Assembly: GCA_963573305.1 (NCBI GenBank)
Contig: OY754327.1
Span: forward strand, 141,338,855-141,402,854
From: Pyrrhosoma nymphula
Taxonomy: Eukaryota > Arthropoda > Insecta > Odonata > Coenagrionidae
Length of the DNA: 64,000 nucleotides
Reading direction: 5' to 3'
Each line of letters begins with the position of its first letter. The first letter of the stretch is position 1. Positions 43,892 to 55,830 of the stretch are shown piece by piece. The notes under the pieces were generated by a model. That model was not told where the DNA came from and ran no database searches. It saw only the letters and a program-made list of their open reading frames with translations. The position numbers and the translations under genes are program-made.

Positions 43892-46295
43892 ACAACCCTG
43901 ACTGCTCCAATAATATAGGTACGGGCGACAGGAGCACGCTCTTCAACGGGTAGTTGATCCCGTTTAGGCGCATTGTTCGTTCGTCTGAGTGAGTTGCCTT
44001 CCTACTGCCTGCTTCTCGCTATGCGTCCAAAATCTGAACGGCGCGCACGATTACTCACTCGCAAGGCAAGGAGTGGCAAGCCTTGCCCGCAGTCTCGGCG
44101 AGCTTGGCCCATTCTAGTAGTTCCCGGCAATTCCGACCGATCAGCCGAGTCCAGCTTGACTCCTATCCACAGCTTTAGCTTGACGCTTCCTCCATCATTT
44201 TGACGGTTTTGACTGTCCGGAGTATCTAGCGGATTGGGCTGGACGACCAATCGCCGTCCTGGTGTTTTCTTATTTATAGAACTCACCGCAGCAAACGCTA
44301 GAGATTAAATGTTGTTTCGGTTTTGCCCCTTAGCCTATTCATGACTTTGGGGTCGAAATCTCCCCAACTCCCTACCCTTTCTCCCCATCCTTGTTTCCCT
44401 TCTAATCCCCGCAGCCTTCCGTTCCCCGGCCATGAGCTGACGCTCGCATACCGGGTGGAGGGTGGAGCCCTGCGCGGAAGACCCGCTCATCCACTGTCCG
44501 GAGTATCTTTGACGGTGTCTCCGAGGCCTCGCAGAACCGGAGTCAAGCGGGAATAAACCTCATGCTGCTGTCCTGACTGCTCGAATCGCCGATATGAGGG
44601 GGACAGACTTGAAGAATGCGTAATGCATGAGTGGTTATTCATTGCGAGAGAGAAAGATGGAAGTAGAGAGGGCGTATATTCTAGACAGTAGCGGAGGGGT
44701 GCTCGCGTATTCTGATCTAGTTTCAGTAGCTTTGTGCAGTTGAAAGTGATTACCAGGGAGAGGGTTAGTGCGGTGACTAGTGTATTTACTGGTATCCAAT
44801 TCCAAGGGCCCTGCTTGGAATCCCGGCAGTGAAGGACTGCGGCTTGCCACGATGGAAATACCGGTTCCCGCTCCATCGCCGAAGTTAAGGTAGTTACACC
44901 GTTGAATGATTTGAATATATACTTAATATTATCCTTGTGCGGCCTGTGTATAGAAAAAAGTGTCCTCAATTTGGCATGAACAACAAAATCCTACCTTTCA
45001 TCGCAATGTGTTTCGCAAATTGAACCTGAAATTGCATGGTTTTAAATGCGAGATGGGGCGAAGCATGGGGAAAGTTGTATTTTTGTGTTAATATTATGAA
45101 TGCCATTTTTGCGAAAAACTATATTTCACGATTGTTTTCACGGGAAAATGAATGACAATAAAATGAAGGTTTTAAAATGAATGACATCATAGCTTTTGGG
45201 CTAAGTAGAAACTTAGCTAAGTCAAAATGCGTTGGTTCACTAGAAATGGTGCTGCTGTCAAGCTTTATGAAGAGGTCCTATATAGGGTAATACGTGGTAA
45301 TACAGTGCCTCTAGCTTTATGCAGGGTCCTCTGGATTGCTTTCTCAACACTGCTCCCTCACCAAGTTATTCACTTAATAGTCATTAAATGGCAATCCAGA
45401 GGACTGATTATATGCCTGCAAAAAGTATTAATCAGAAATTCATTCGTCGAATAATCTTGTACTCACCTTAGTTTTGTTTTCAAATATCTAAGGCTTGTCA
45501 TCAGTGAAAGTAGTAATTTTTGAACTGTAAAGTTTTATATGTGGAATTCCGTATTCGTTTTGACTCGCACAGTCGCGGTGGACCCTATGTTCGAATGCGG
45601 AGGGACGATGATCCTATTCGATTCACGTGTTGTTATCCCTAGGTCTCCAAGTTACAGACAGTGAGTGCAAAATGACCTTTGCCGTCGAAGCATGTCAAAA
45701 TGAAGTACTTACCGGGAGAGACGGAGATTTATAGTGGAATCCCGCCATGAGGAAAGCACTCAAAGGGCACCACTCCCTCCGTCAGGTGGCACATGCAGCT
45801 CTGAACCCCTTGGAGCCTTTCGTTCGGAGCAGGTAGTTGAACGCCGACGCTGGACTCCCCTATACCCTTCCTCCATTCCCCGAAATTCCCCGCCTTACCC
45901 ATGAATATAGTTCATGACCTTACCCTTGTCGCCTATCCTCGTCCTCTTCGTCTTGTGGGTCCCCTCTCGAAATAACCAACCCTCGTGTCTCCTCGTAACC
46001 CACTTTTTATGATGAGCTTTCGCCAAAATCGTATCACATATGTAACAAAATGCAAAACATTCCGAGAGTTATGGTCATAACGTGGCATATCTTCATCTGT
46101 ATTGCGTTTAATTAATTTCTCAATAGCATTAGAAAATGATGATTATTTTACTAATTTTGAATTCCTAAATACGCTAAGGTGGTTTGAGCGAGATTTTTAC
46201 CTAAAATGCATAAAGTAAATGTAATATTAATATTGATGGCGTAAAAATATGGTTTTATTCCACTGAACTTCTCAGCAATTACCTATAATATATCC
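43892..46295. other. GC-richer stretch, function unknown
   Basis: From 43970 to 44600 the sequence is richer in CG than its surroundings, and CTGTCCGGAGTATCT occurs twice (near 44213 and 44498). A short inverted repeat (GTCCTCTGGATTGC near 45330, mirrored near 45395) lies further on. GGTGGTTTGAGCGAGAT at 46184 matches the end of the TTAA element at 57386. No coding gene is recognised. Confidence 0.3.
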
Positions 46296-46922
46296 TACTA
46301 GTATCATAAATGTAAAAGTTTGGATGTTTGTTACTCAATCACTCAAAAACTACTGGACTGATTGAGCTGAAATTTGGAATGTAGATAGAAAATATATCTC
46401 TTGGTAATATAGGCAGTGGCGTAGCTAGGGGGGCTGCGGGGGCGGCCCGCACCGGGAAAAACAACTGAAAATTCCAGTAGGTAGAATACGAGTATTGCCA
46501 CAAAAATATTTTACTCGTAAACACTGTCTGTTGTTTATATTTTCGTAGCTCTATGGCTCGGACGGTTGGGGATTCCCCAAATTCTATTGTTTCATTTTCG
46601 TTCCTATACTAGGGAAAAATTTTGGGCGAGCAGCCGTACTGTACAGTACAGTCGCTCGACCAAACGGCAGGTTGGCTGCTCTACGATGCGGTGGGCTGGC
46701 TGCCAGCTCACCAGCGGCGAGCAACCATACCACTGCAGGCAAGCGGTTATCCTAACCATAATGGCACAGCAGCACGTCGTCTATGAAGGAGAGTAGCTAT
46801 CTATGAGGCAACGTACGTGTCATATGGAGATAATCAGTTAAACGGAGCCCTGAGTACTGGCGAAAGGCGAAAGGATACTCGTGCGATGGACAGCAGTGTG
46901 TTCATTTGCCAATTGACGTCAC

Positions 46923-47220
46923 CATAGACCTTGAATATAGGGTGAATGTTATGAAGACCTTATGTATCTTAGACCTTATGAAATCATTTTCGTAAAGAAA
47001 GGTAAATGGTATATAGACCTTTACATGGGATTGGCTCGCCTGTGCAAAGACATTCGGGTTCCTTTTACAAATATTTCTTTGCAACTGCACGGTAGGAGTG
47101 AACCGTGTTTCACCGTCGAGACTAGACGAGATCTGCCACAAAGCAAGTGACCAAGCCCTGGCTTATCCCTCCCTCATGTTCATGACGTCATGCTCCGTCT
47201 ACCTATATTCAAGGTCTATG
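46923..47220. mobile_element. hAT-type MITE nested in the 46.4-kb hAT
   Basis: CATAGACCTTGAATATAGG at 46923 and its reverse complement ending at 47220 form the TIRs. The flanks GACGTCAC (46915-46922) and AACGTCAC (47221-47228) match at 7 of 8 bases. Confidence 0.8.
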
Positions 47221-47619
47221 AACGTCACAAATCTGACTATTTCCTTGGAACTTTGGTGAATATATTGTCGTGAGCGATGTCGCTACCGCAGACGTTGGCT
47301 CGCATTGAACCGGGGAACGTGTGTCCAGGCGCCTTCGCGGAAAGAAAGTTTTTCTCTGTACTGCTCTGTTGGAAAGAAAGTTTTTCTCTGTGATAATACT
47401 TTAACACACGCACGCCCTCACGCCGCTGCCAACCTCCAAACCCCTCGCATAATCAACAATATTTTTGCTTACATTTTATTTTTTTAATAGCACACCTGAC
47501 ATTTCACATGTTGATCTAATGTCTGAAGTGATTCGTTATGTGAAAATTGATAATAGAAAAGTGGAAGTCTAAGAAGTATTCCTTCGATTTTTTTCTTTAA
47601 CATGGATAAAAAGCCGCCG

Positions 47620-49639
47620 ATTTAAGCGAAGAAATTCTTAAGAAGTTGGAATAGGACGGTTTAGATATTATGATGTGTCGTTCCCAAGGCTATGATAATG
47701 CAGCGGCATTCATGGAGGAGTGCAAGCTATTATTAAAGCAAAAAACAGCAAAGCATTTTTGTTGGATGTATAGACCATTCTATTAATTTATATGGCCAAC
47801 ACTTATTTGCACAAAATGTATCTTGTGTAACATTTTTCGGAGCAGTAGAGACAATTTTTACATTTTTTTCTGCTTCCACTAGCCGCTGGGAAGTGCTTCT
47901 TAAACACAACAAAGGGCCAGTTAAAAGACTCTCAACAACCCGTTGGAGTGCTCATTATGCTGCAGTAAAAGTATTGGCGGAAAATTTTCATGGGATTGTG
48001 GCTGCAATTGAGGAATTATGTGATCAACAAGAAAATTTAGACACCAGACTGCACAGAATCTTATGCCTGCTGTGTGCGATTTCACATTTCTTTGTTATCT
48101 TTTCTTTTGGAATGATGTACTAAGAGAAAAAAATTGTACTCAGATTGCATTACAAAGTAAAGGCTTGAGTATGGATCAATTAGCTATAAAAATAGAGGTA
48201 TTGACGCGTTAAAGAAGATTCGACTTTATATTGACGAAAAACAAAATGATATTGCTGAAAAGGCAATAGATATTGCTATGGAAAAAATCAGAGGACTACG
48301 ATATTCCAATACAAAGACGAATTCATCGTAAAAAACGAATGGCCGGTGAGTTGGCCACCGATGCAGGACTCACACTAAGAGCTGAACTGCAAAAGGGTAT
48401 ATTGGAATATCTTGACCGATTCAGTATTGAACTTCGAACTAGATCGAAGTCCGTTCAAGATGTAGCTCTTAGGCGTGCGCAGGATTTTGCTATTGGGGGT
48501 GCCAACGATAAAAATACCGCCTTTTGCCCTTGCCCTTGACCTTAACCATAAGTCTTAACCCCAAGTGCTCGGAGGAAAGTCAAGTTCCATAAAGCAACTC
48601 CCACAACAAAATTAGAAGGCTCCAATATTTGTGTAAAACAAAAAAATCTTTATATATATTTTATTTCTGCTTTAATTTTCGATACTAGAATAAGATATTT
48701 ATTAAAATACCTTTAGAAACTGCTATTAGATAAGGATTTGATAATACTAGCATAAAATATCTTAACTAGTCAGTTATTTATTTTTTATCAAATAAAAGCA
48801 GAGTAACTATTGGGAAGAAAATTCGATAAAAAATACGAAAAATATTTTGTAATCAGCTTTATCAGAATAATGTTTTTAATATACTGATACTATACTACTT
48901 CTCTTTTTTTCTAGCCCACAATCGGGCTCCGTACCCTATTTCAAAGAAGCACATACAATGATAGTTTGAGTTGTCTTATTACAGATCAAAATATAAAATC
49001 AGACCTTAGAAAAATTATAGATTGATTGGTTTACCAGTTCATTTCAGCAGAACTCGCTTTCCCCCAATTCCCCCAACTCGCTGTTCCATCCAAATTTTGG
49101 CGCCCCTCGAAAATGTTTTGGGGGTGCCGCGGCACCCATGGCACCCACTGTGCGCACGCCTATGATGTAGCTTCATTGTTTGAGGTTGTGCAGAAAAATA
49201 CTTTGCTTTTGGCGAATAATGAAGAATGAAATAAGCTGTTTCAAAATTTACTGATTTTTATGACGAGGTGTCAGAAACAGAACTCCTTTTGGAGATACCA
49301 AGGTTGAGAAGACATTTAAAAGCGGCCAATGTTACAGTTTGTAATTGGGTGTCTCTAGATTTTTTTAAATTTATCGTGGAATGGGATTTTACAGAATCTC
49401 TTCTAAATCTTATGGTCGCACCAAAGGTATTTATGACGATGTGCGTATCAGTTGCTTCGTGTGAAAGGAGTTTTATCAAACTAAAATTAATTAAAAATTA
49501 CTTGCGGGCAACAATGACCCAAACGAGACTTAACAATCTTGGAATATTAACAATTGAGCACGAAGAAACACAAACTATAAATTTTGAGGATGTAATTTCC
49601 GAGTTTGCAGCTGTCAAAGCTAGAATGAAAAGATTTTAA
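47620..49639 (+). pseudogene. hAT transposase, interrupted by a MITE and stops
   Basis: Pieces in order: MMCRSQGYDNAAAF, CIDHSINLYGQHLFAQN, LSTTRWSAHYAAVKVLAENF (47893-48123), then ELRTRSKSVQDVA up to 48467. After the MITE it resumes at DVASLFEVVQKN (49165) and ends with the hATC region (SVASCERSFIKLKLIKNYLR, then LNNLGILTIEHE) at 49639. These motifs place it in the ZMYM1/TTF-like hAT group. Stops and frame changes besides the MITE show it is dead. The last 123 codons (49268-49639) remain open. Confidence 0.8.
48468..49164. mobile_element. hAT-type MITE (family copy 2) inside transposase
   Basis: Ends CTTAGGCGTGCGCAGG and GTGCGCACGCCTATG lie in inverted orientation. A perfect duplication, ATGTAGCT, flanks it (48460-48467 and 49165-49172); the octamer encodes the repeated Asp-Val-Ala of the broken transposase. 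It is the same family as 4158-5079, in reverse orientation. Confidence 0.9.
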
Positions 49640-50760
49640 GTGTTTAAGTGCATAAATTTTGTTTACGAGTGTAATATAATTGCTACTGTCATTCATCTTG
49701 TGCCATATCCAACTTTCAATTTCATACATCAATGTGAAAGAATGTATGATAAAACAAAATCTACTAATACTATCATAATATTGAAACATACATCAATGTG
49801 AACTAATGTATGATTAACAATTATATTACTGCCATTATATTGTAACTTGAGACTCTTATTTTATTACTTATTAAATTTAATCATACTTTACGATTATCGG
49901 ATTTATTTATTAAATTTAACAGTTTTCATTCTTGGGGTGACACCACGTTATCCGCCCCGGGTGCCACCCATGCTAGCTACGCCACTGAATATAGGCTATA
50001 TTAAAGCCCTAAGGGTCCCCTAAGGCCCCCCAAAGGCTCCTCTGGTAGTCCATGCTAATCATTGGGTTCGGTGCAGTGGGTTTATTTTTTGCTTTGAAAA
50101 AGTACTTTCGCTCAAGATAGAGGGCAGGAATTTTTTTATCAGATTGCTAAAAAAATGAAAATTCTAATTCTTCCAATCGATTTTCTATTACGTTTCGAAT
50201 TCGTGTGAAAGTCATGTTTTTAGCTGAAAAATCTAACATTTTATCTGAAATCAACAATATCATATTTCCTTGGCATCCAAATATTTGATCATCAAAAGAT
50301 AAATCATCACGCGTAAATCATCATAAAGATCATCACGCGTAAACTAGCATGTAGATAACATGTTTTCCTGCAGGCCCATAATATCACGTTGAAAGTATAT
50401 CTGTATCAGGAGGGCCCCATAATGGCTTGCTTAGGTGGGCAATTGATAAATTCAATGCATATTTACATGCTTATCTCATGCATGCTTACAATGGTGTATC
50501 GGTGAATAGTTTCTAAAACGCGGTGTTAAGATTTTTAAAATAAACATAAGCATTAGGTTTGATTTCACCGATAAAATACTACAAGAAACATTATTCACGA
50601 TCTCTTTCTATAGCTATTTTTTTCTTTGCTTTGTCAATCGGATTTTGATGTTTGCTTTGCGATTTGGAATTGTTGTTAGATTTCGTTTTTCCTCTCTCCC
50701 AAACTTTGAAATTCGGACTTTGCTCTTTTTTCGTAGATTTTCGCAGTTCATTTTATTTAT

Positions 50761-50808
50761 CGGAGAGGAACCCGGCGTCGGCATTAGCCGACGCCGGGTT
50801 CCTCTCCG
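50761..50808. repeat. perfect 22-bp GC-rich hairpin
   Basis: Positions 50761-50782 are the exact reverse complement of 50787-50808, with loop ATTA. The stem includes GAACCCGGCGTCGGC. The sequence around it is far less GC-rich. Confidence 0.9.
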
Positions 50809-51318
50809 CCCTTCCTCCGTTCTCTAAATGATCCTTCCTTTTGCAACCTACTCACCTGTCCTCAAGCGGCACAAACAACCGCAGTCGTCGGTCACCTCCC
50901 CATATAAAGAGCCGACCAATCGAAGGTGACTATGCTCCGTGTGCTCTTCTAGTGTATGCTACCCGCAAAAAGTTCCTGGCGCATTCCTGCGCGGCAAGGA
51001 GGGTACTTAGAAGTGCAGGGGGTGAAGGGAAAGGACGAAGGGGAAGAGGAGGAGGCAACGAGAGAGAGATTGTGAGGCAGGGGAACCAAACTACTTCGTG
51101 GAAAAAGCACGAGACACACACACTCAAGGCGAGAGGTTATAATCACCTATCGCTATTACTTTACCAGGGACCCTTATCTTGGGGTCTCATTGTGAGACGG
51201 GTCGAAAGGGGACGGCAGGTTGTGGTGAGTCATCTCACTTCTGGAAGCGCTTCTGTTGGCAGTAATTAGAAGGGGTTTCTGACCCCCCACAAAACAACCT
51301 CCTTTCTCCGCTTCGCAG
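50809..51318. other. GC-rich stretch with promoter-like words
   Basis: CCCATATAAAGAGCC at 50898-50912 looks like a TATA box, followed by GACCAATCG. An AG acceptor-like CTTCGCAG ends at 51318. There is no proof of a gene. Confidence 0.2.
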
Positions 51319-51690
51319 GATTTTGAAAGTTCTTTAGCCCATGCCCCAAAATCTTCCTCTGCGAAACGCCCGGAAATTTCGCGAGAAGGGCAAGCCGCCG
51401 CAGACGAAAATGCTATCGGTACCAGCCTTCGGGCGGCAATGGAGGTGTGTGTGTACTACATGCTCCGTCACTCATTGCACGAGGATGAATTAAATGCTGA
51501 AAGTGATCTTTAGATTGTGTTCCGTGACTGGCTTCAACCGAAAACTACACGTGCGACGTGTTTCATTTGTGGTCGTCGGGAATCTCAGGGAGGACGTGTG
51601 GAATCCTATTTAACACTTTCATCGACAGAAATTTCCAGGAAGGGTTTGCAAAGATTGCAAAGGCCATTTTGGTGTTATTTTTATGTTTAA
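51319..51690 (+). pseudogene. possible coding remnant with a CxxC pair
   Basis: After a CTTCGCAG, a frame of 124 codons holds one TAG (51511-51513). It reads SLAHAPKSSSAKRPEISREG early and FRDWLQPKTTRATCFICGRR later, with a TAA at 51688-51690. The unbroken frame on both sides of a single stop and the CFIC pair look protein-like, but I recognise no family. It could be an old gene fragment, an exon of an unseen gene, or chance. Confidence 0.25.
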
Positions 51691-52889
51691 GTTTTTTATT
51701 GGCTGAAATAAATATATGCAATTGAAGTTAGGTTTAAAAAAAATTGACAAGGAGTATAGAATTTGGAGGAATCCTTTTTTAACACCTTGGAATTGAGTTT
51801 TGAATGTAATTAAAATTGATAATTTGATAATTTTACGTATAATAAGGCCGGCTGATATATCGGACCTGTGACAGAAAAAAGAGTTAAACATCACATGCCA
51901 TGTGGCCTGTTCTCTCCTCTTGTGAACTGCCGGCAGTAATAGCGAGGCACGAAGTGGACCTTAATCTTGAAATCTTTGGGCTTTATAGGCGGACGCGTTA
52001 GCTTCATTAGTAAGCCTGCTAGCGTATGATTTTGCAGGAACTTTCATTTAAGACTAAGGCAATATTTTAACTGCGGTGAATCTATTGGTGAACAACAGTT
52101 TTACTTCAGCAAGAACAATTTGAGGATGAACATGGGATTGACCAGATAAAGCAGGTGAAGACGCTATTATGTTCCTTTCAGTTATTTTTATGAAATTTGG
52201 GATGATTTTTTTTTTCAAAACGAAAGCATTTCATTAGTATTTATATATTTCGTCCTAAACGTATCGTAAGTAAAACCTTAAGTCATTTGCAATAGGTACT
52301 TTAAATTACATGCAGAAAATGCTTGCTCTTTCTAAAGCATTTTACGTAGTGTAGCTGTCTTAATTTTCTTCGCGTCCAAGCTTTCCTTTTCATTGCTGAT
52401 TGTTTTTCAGGCGTAGGGAATATCCTAAGACGGGAGTGGAGGCGTTAATGTTTACTAGGGCAGCTGGCCTCTCAAAGCCTCTCTTAATGCACGGGTAAAA
52501 TAAAGCAGTGTTATCTAGCTCCCGCGTTAGACAATTCATTAAACTTACAAAGCCGCCTACCTCCGAGAATCTATGATGTTCTTTGTATGGATTGCCTATG
52601 GTCCTTGATTTCTTCAAGGTACTCTTCTGGACCTCTGAAACAATCTTAAGATTATATGTATATGTATCCCTTACTTCTTCTTCTTGGTGAGTAGCGATTT
52701 AAAAAGTTGATATGTAAACTGCGTACCTGTATGCGCAACTTAATTTACGACTGCGAGGAAAGTGGCCCCCACTCCGTGGCTACGTTTACGTGGCTACGCC
52801 CGGAAAGCTTGAAAGAATTGATGCAGCATTAAAATTATTATTATCTTGTTACTTTTGTAAAATTCCTCTCCGAGTCCCCGGCAAGCATC
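51691..52889. other. no gene recognised
   Basis: Mixed AT-rich sequence. A minus-strand open frame at 52390-52617 has no known motif. Confidence 0.35.
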
Positions 52890-55059
52890 AGGTTTCATTG
52901 CCGTTATTTTGGCTGGAGACTCAGGAGGGGTTTGGCAGTGATCGCACCCACGTTCGACGCCCATCGGATAGGTGGCTACGCTGCATTCGGGTCATGCGTA
53001 CTCAGCAGACAGAGTGACTCCAGGATGACGGCCTTCTGCATGCGTGCAACTAATGATTCCGTCTGTGCCACGCAGGACGGAATGTATTTGATGATATCTA
53101 GCTGCGGGCCCTTTACGCCACCGAGTACACGTATGAATAGGACTACTAGTTTCACTGAGTGTCCGGGTACATTTTCCAAAGTTCAATGAGCAGGCCTTGA
53201 TATTTCGTCCGTTTTTTCAACTACTTTGCATCCATGTTCGTTTCACCCGGAGCCGAATATCAATCACGAACATGGTGCGAGTGAGGTGGTCAAGGAGAAC
53301 GGTATCAGATTTGATCGCCTCTAACTGCCTGGTGGTGGAGGAGTAATTTCAACAGATTGTACATTTACCGTTCTCCACGACGGACTCAATATCTCCAGGG
53401 GCATAGGGCAGCACAGGTGTTTCGTCGATGCCATAATGATGTAGCAGGTGAAAGTATAACACCCGCAGGGCCACGTTGTGCCGCGGTCCTCACGTAGTAA
53501 CTGCAGCCGGAGAGAAGGTGACTAAAGTCTCCGCCTGGGTTCGGCACGCCCTGCATCTCGTGTCCGCAACCGCCACCTTGAAGATTAGGCGGCGGTACAC
53601 GATTGTGTTTATGACACCATACTGGCACGCGGGGACTAAACCTTCGGTCTCGGACTTCAGACGGTGGAGCGTTGGAAGGCAAACGTCAGCTCCTTCGATA
53701 GCCCATGCTCTTCCATTTTACGATAGAAACATCCATGCATGAGCTTATCGGCATGCGCCTTGAGCAAGGCCTTCTGCTCGGTTTTTTTAATTTCGACCTT
53801 AAGTACGTCTACATTCAATGACAAGATGGGCATGTCATCATCGCGTCCAGGTCTAACAATAAGTCCAGACCGGTTTCGTCTGCTGCTCTCTTTGCCGCCT
53901 GGAAGAGAAACGCCCCTACTCCCGCACTCTCGTGCTCTCTCACGAGATTGAGCGTGGGGCCTATGCTCTTGAACACACGGCATGCTGTACTCAAGACAAC
54001 TCTGTTGTGGAGACACTCCACACTTAGTAGTCCACTACCACCTACATTGCAAGGGAAATACAATCTGGCGACGGAAGATTTCGGATAAAGACTTCGGTAA
54101 ATGGCCATCATCTTCCTTGTTCCTCTATCGAGGTTCTGCTACTCGTTGACGTTCAGCAAAGTAGGAACCGCGAACATGCTCGTGGGTAGTACCTTGTACT
54201 TGCCAGGCAGCTCATAACTCCAGCTTTTCCTGAGAGTCTATCTGTACGTGTCGGTGAGCCTTTCCTTCTCTGCTGCAACCTCCTGCATTCGGCGCTTGGG
54301 GACGCCGAGGTACTCATAGCTGTCATCGTCATTGAGGTGACGAATGGCACTCCTGTCAACGAGTTGCACGTCTTCTTTGTTCTCCGAAAATCTTCTTCCC
54401 GTCAGATGGATGGATTCACACTTGTCCTATCCGAACTCCATCCCTATAGCATCACTGTATTCCAGTACGGTGTCCAGGGAAGTAGGAAGGTCTTTCGCAT
54501 TCGAAGCGTATAATTTCGGGTTATCTATACAAAATAAATCGGTGACCTTATGCTTCCTGTCTCCTGGAACACCGCTCATTTATCTTTTACCTCGTCGCAG
54601 CCTTAGGGACAGTGGTGGGAGGGAAATACAGAACAAAAGAACTCAAGCTGTCACCTTGAAAAACGCCACTGTGGTATGTTACCAACTCCGTCGAAACTGA
54701 CCACTTGCTTGAAATCAGGACAAAGCGCGTTTTTCAGAGTGGTAACAGGCGTTGGATGCAGGGCACAACCTTTGGGTGGACTTCCATGAACTTCATCATG
54801 GAAATTAAAAGCTCATGCAAAGTGGTGTCAAATGCCTTTTTGGAGTCCTCTCAAGCCATTGATAGGTTTCACTGATGGCGGATGGCATCCTGGCATATGC
54901 ACCTATCAATGAGCAGGTTGTCCTTGTATCCTGCGGTTCCTTGCTTTGTTCGTACACATTATCCCACACAGGCCTAACATGGTGGAGGATAAGGTCACTC
55001 AAGGTTGAGATGAGTACCTTGTACTGAGGTAGGTAGGTTATAGGGCGGTAGTTCTTTAT

Positions 55060-55830
55060 CTTGGCTAATTTTCCGGGATTTCCTCCGCGTCAATACATCT
55101 TAGACGACAGTTTCGCCGGCGTTTCAGCAGGCATCTTCAGGTGTGAAGTGTAGATGCAGGTTTCTGTCCATCTTCTATAGGCCCTGGTTTTTCCCGCACT
55201 GTGATCTGGTTCGCCGAACGGTGAAAGAATCGCTTCCAGGCGTTTGAGAGCTGGTAGCGTCCTCCATGTTGAATGTGGGTGTTTTGGCTATTTCGATGGC
55301 CTCTCGAATGAGTCTAGGACAGTGGCGGATACATATGGGGGGCGCGCGCCCCCCCCTTGCGGGGCCGATCGCCTTGCCGCCCGCGCCACCCTTTACGTTA
55401 TTCTGTCTGGCATTTGTTCGAGAAAAGTCGCGAATATTCTACTGTTTGTATTTGTTCACACTCCTTAAAAGTCTGGAAGCGAACATTCTGGCACCTAATG
55501 TTCTCGAAACAACCGAGCTACATACATAAAGGAAGTAGAGTCGCTGCCAGGCAGTCAGTTTGAAAGCTACAATCGTCGCGATAACTTGCGCCCCCCCCCC
55601 CCTTGAGCTTTTTCTGTATCCGCTACTGGTCTAGGATGGCACTTCTTTACTTTGGCAATGAGTTTAGCATTCTCGAAGTGTACGTTGTGCGTTGGCCCTT
55701 CCCAAGCGTGTTCGGCTATAGCAGATGCGCGAAACTGCCTGCCTGCCTGAAACCTAAAGACGCCTGCTGAAACGCCGGCGAAACTGTCGTCTAAGATGTA
55801 TCGACGAAGAGGAAATCCCGGAAAATTAGT
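55060..55830 (-). mobile_element. Penelope-like element fragment with inverted repeats
   Basis: Arms of about 75 bp (55062-55140 and 55750-55830) are imperfect reverse complements sharing GACGACAGTTTCGCCGGCGT. Between them the minus strand reads AIAEHAWEGPTHNVHFENAK, then LIAKVKKCHPR, and (after a nested MITE) LIREAIEIAKTPTFNMED. AEHA-x(5)-H-x-x-x-FE-x-AK-x-x-A and R-x-IREAIEI are motifs of the GIY-YIG endonuclease end of Penelope-like elements. No reverse transcriptase is present, so the copy is 5'-truncated. It splits the surrounding LINE. Confidence 0.75.
55320..55628. mobile_element. hAT-type MITE nested in the Penelope fragment
   Basis: CAGTGGCGGATACA and TGTATCCGCTACTG ends lie in inverted orientation. 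A perfect duplication, GTCTAGGA, flanks it (55312-55319 and 55629-55636). Runs of C lie near both ends. Confidence 0.9.

Larger units (their letters stand above)
46414..49987 (+). mobile_element. hAT transposon (ZMYM1-like transposase) with two nested MITEs
   Basis: Ends CAGTGGCGTAGCTAGG and CTAGCTACGCCACTG lie in inverted orientation. A perfect 8-bp duplication, AATATAGG, flanks it (46406-46413 and 49988-49995). The related repeat at 61100-61150 shows the empty site. Two younger elements sit inside (46923-47220 and 48468-49164); without them the element is about 2.56 kb. Its transposase is broken. Confidence 0.92.
46296..50620 (-). mobile_element. interspersed repeat interrupted by a hAT element
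   Basis: 46296-46413 plus 49988-50620, read on the minus strand, is related to 60645-61241 on the plus strand. Shared parts include GAACCCAATG, GCTTTTTAATATAGCC (close), AAATTTCAGCTCAATC and TGATTGAG, then an ACTAGTA-type end. It looks like the 3' end of a retroelement or a Helitron-like repeat; I cannot tell which. The hAT at 46414 split it. Confidence 0.5.

Noticed and set aside
55060..55830. The 75-bp inverted arms as TIRs of a DNA transposon
   Set aside because: The enclosed reading frame has Penelope GIY-YIG-type motifs, and inverted terminal copies are usual for that group.
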